From Pyronema omphalodes (lineage: Eukaryota > Ascomycota > Pezizomycetes > Pezizales > Pyronemataceae), in assembly GCA_024516155.1 (NCBI GenBank), contig JAJJXM010000058.1:186001-250000 (forward strand): DNA of 64,000 nt, given 5' to 3'. Positions 62,353 to 64,000 of this stretch are shown here, in pieces. The translations under genes and the position numbers were made by a program. A model generated the notes under the pieces. The model did no database searches and had not been told where the DNA came from. It saw nothing but the letters and a program-made list of their open reading frames with translations. Numbering within the stretch: the stretch's first letter is position 1; each line of letters opens with the position of its first letter.

Positions 62353-64000
62353 AAGGAAAAGGTGGATTCCTGGGGCAACTGTCGCCCACCAGTTCAACCA
62401 CGGCAGGACCGGCGGATAGAATCTCGAGTGTAGGACCATACGGAAGAAACGAAAAAATCATCCTGCGAGTAAAATTAATCGGACGAAATAAGAAAGAATA
62501 CCACACAACGGCCATGATCGACTGCGGGGCCACGGAGAATTTTATAGATCGAAAATATGTGAAACAGCAGGGATTGCCCTGCGCGAAAAAATTAACCCCA
62601 CGAAAGGTTCTCGCTGTAGACGGACGGGAATTGGATGGGGGCCCAGTAACCCACGATGCCATGGTGACCATGGTGATCAACGACCATAGGGAAGATATTC
62701 GGCTCCACTGTATTACCATTGGCAACGCACCCATTATCCTGGGACTGCCTTGGTTGCGGAAACACAACCCCAGCATCGACTGGAAAGAAGGAAGAATTGT
62801 CTTCAACTCCGAGAAATGCGGAAAGAACTGCCTTCCTACCTCGCCCCATGCCACAACCGTGTCGGAACGGGGGGCAGAAAAAGAATATAATCAACGAATA
62901 CACGAGGGAGCGGAGCACGCCTATGGTATGGAAGGGCCGAAGGAGATGCTCCAGATGGATGAGGAAGATGAGCTTCGCATCCAAGAGATCTGGGGAGAAA
63001 GTATAGAAGAGGATGAAGAAGGAGAAGAAGTGGAAGAGTCGGAGGACGAGGATATGGAAAGCGTACAGGGATCTAGGCGCGCGGAATCCACCGAGGTCGA
63101 TCCCGACTCGACTCAGTGCGCTTCGCGGCAACCCCCGCAAGCGCCAGCCAACCAGAAGGGACCGGGGAACTGGGAAACCGCTCCCGCCAAATCAACCGCT
63201 ACTGCGCCAACCAACCAGGAAGAGCCGGGGAACTGGGAAACCGCTCCCGCCAAATCAATTGCCACTTCCGGGGAATTGGAACTCGCGAGTACCATAATCC
63301 GAGCGGGGAAAGACAGACCTGACTCCCTGGAAGAAATAATACCACCGGAATATGCAGATTACCTCTCCGTATTTAGGGAAAAAGAGGCGGTAGGGTTGCC
63401 TCCGCACCGACATCATGACCACAGGATCCCCTTGATGGACGGAAAGGTTCCGCCGTTCGAACCCCTGCGAGCCCTCGATGAGGAACGCCTGCGAGTACTA
63501 AGGGATTACTTGGAAGAGAATGAAAAGAGGGGTTGGGTCCGACGGTCGACGTCTCCAGCGGGAGCCCCAATCCATTTCGTTAAGAAAAAGGATGGTACCC
63601 TACGGTTATGCGTCGACTACCGACGACTCAACGAAATCACAATCAAGGATCGCACCCCACTCCCGCTGATAGGGGAAGCGTTGGATAGACTTTCCAACGC
63701 CAAGATCTATACCAAATTAGATGTGCGAGATGCATACCATAACCTCCGAATAGCCACAGGAGATGAATGGAAAACTGCGTTCCGTACCAAGTACGGTCTA
63801 TACGAGTATTTGGTGATGCCATTTGGTTTGACAAATGCTCCAGCTTCGTTTCAACGATGGATGAACGAAGTCTTAAGTGATTACCTTGACATCTTTTGCA
63901 TCGCCTATCTCGACGACATATTGATCTACTCGGATGATCTGGCGGAGCATCAGAGACACGTACGCATGGTCCTGGAAAGGTTAAGGGACGTAGGACTGAC
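62322..64000 (+). CDS. pol: Ty3/Gypsy Pol polyprotein (protease, reverse transcriptase), 3' truncated
   Basis: The frame opens at 62322 after a stop, overlaps the end of gag by 31 bases in the -1 frame and stays open to the window end. The aspartic protease has MIDCGATENF from 62514 (D-C-G in place of the commoner D-S/T-G) and IILGLPWLRKHNP. An acidic linker (about 62.93-63.06 kb) and a twofold 21-residue repeat with PGNWETAPAKS separate it from reverse transcriptase. The reverse transcriptase includes FVKKKDGTLRLCVDYRRLN (from 63576), YTKLDVRDAYHNLRI, LVMPFGLTNAPASFQRWMN and YLDD at 63906-63917, with all three catalytic Asp present. RNase H and integrase should follow outside. Pol is expected as a Gag-Pol fusion through -1 frameshifting, as no ATG lies near its start. 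Confidence 0.92.
62328..62390 (+). promoter_or_regulatory. candidate -1 ribosomal frameshift signal (slippery site + pseudoknot)
   Basis: GGGAAAA at 62328-62334 sits in gag phase as G GGA AAA, the X-XXY-YYZ form for -1 slippage. A 6-nt spacer follows. CCCCAGGAAT (62341-62350) then pairs perfectly with ATTCCTGGGG (62366-62375). The last five loop bases GGTGG (62361-62365) can pair with CCACC (62386-62390), making an H-type pseudoknot with 10-nt loops on both sides. The new frame is exactly the pol frame, which opens at 62322. All parts are seen in the sequence. Function is inferred. Confidence 0.8.
63143..63262 (+). repeat. 63-bp in-frame tandem duplication in the pol linker
   Basis: CCGGGGAACTGGGAAACCGC starts at 63162 and again at 63225, 63 bp (21 codons) apart, so the frame is kept. 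It encodes two copies of PGNWETAPAKS. The flanks GCCAACCA are also repeated, and similarity fades after about 63260. Confidence 0.85.

Larger units (their letters stand above)
60416..64000 (+). mobile_element. Ty3/Gypsy LTR retrotransposon, 5' part, truncated by window end
   Basis: A candidate LTR (ending near 61036) is followed by gag with a CCHC knuckle and by pol with protease then reverse transcriptase. RNase H, integrase and the 3' LTR lie beyond the window. The reverse transcriptase motifs (LDVRDAYHN, MPFGLTNAPASFQ, YLDD) place it in Ty3/Gypsy. No in-frame stop or frame break other than the gag/pol shift was found, so this copy looks intact so far. The left end is uncertain: TGTCAC at 60416, TGTTACG at 60499 and TGTCATGA at 60507 are all possible starts. 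Confidence 0.85.

Noticed and set aside
62294..63140. Long minus-strand frames opposite gag and pol
   Set aside because: They are antisense shadows of the pol coding frame, which has protease and reverse transcriptase motifs.

Overview
The window reads as nuclear DNA of a filamentous ascomycete (Pezizomycotina). Genes are separated by long non-coding stretches and carry few, short introns (mostly 45-63 bp, one about 90 bp) with GTRNGT-type donors and CTRAY-type branch sites. The protein set includes a Zn2Cys6 fungal transcription factor, a Cwc24 splicing factor, a fungal GTPBP1/2-type GTPase and an Mlh2-type MutL protein. The class cannot be fixed from sequence alone. Gene density is low: about eight cellular genes in 60 kb, with two geneless stretches of 8-9.5 kb.

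Layout. 0.7-1.7 kb (-): Cwc24. 8.1-11.5 kb (+): a large conserved fungal protein of unknown function, one intron. 13.05-13.4 kb (-): small unrecognised ORF, divergent from 13.6-16.4 kb (+), an Mlh2/PMS1-type MutL homologue. 18.9-19.3 kb (-): small unrecognised gene, probably with one intron. 27.3-30.2 kb (-): a Zn2Cys6 transcription factor rebuilt here as four exons. 39.7-48.2 kb (-): one gene of about 2,700 codons with a DH (RhoGEF)-like region and PH-like regions, joined from three long exons and one proposed 44-nt exon. 52.0-54.9 kb (+): GTPBP1/2-type translational GTPase. 57.2-58.7 kb: an ORF fragment followed by a 275-bp tandem array with an ABAB 550-bp higher-order period. 60.4-64 kb (+): the 5' part of a Ty3/Gypsy LTR retrotransposon with LTR candidate, gag and pol, cut by the window end.

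The most striking signal is at the gag/pol junction. Gag and pol overlap in the -1 frame. The overlap holds the slippery heptamer GGGAAAA in the correct gag phase, six nucleotides, then a perfect 10-bp stem, and the stem loop can pair with downstream bases as an H-type pseudoknot. This is a complete candidate -1 ribosomal frameshift signal. The element shows no stop codon or frame break in about 2.5 kb, which suggests a young copy that has escaped RIP-type decay.

Other points: a cluster of heat-shock-element-like TTCTAGAA palindromes in a geneless region near 22 kb; two runs of 19-20 G 3' of the 8-11.5 kb gene; many short minisatellites; and a strong 3' hairpin behind the GTPase gene. No convincing tRNA, rRNA, CRISPR or secondary-metabolite cluster was seen. 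The cellular genes look like unrelated housekeeping or regulatory genes rather than one functional cluster.
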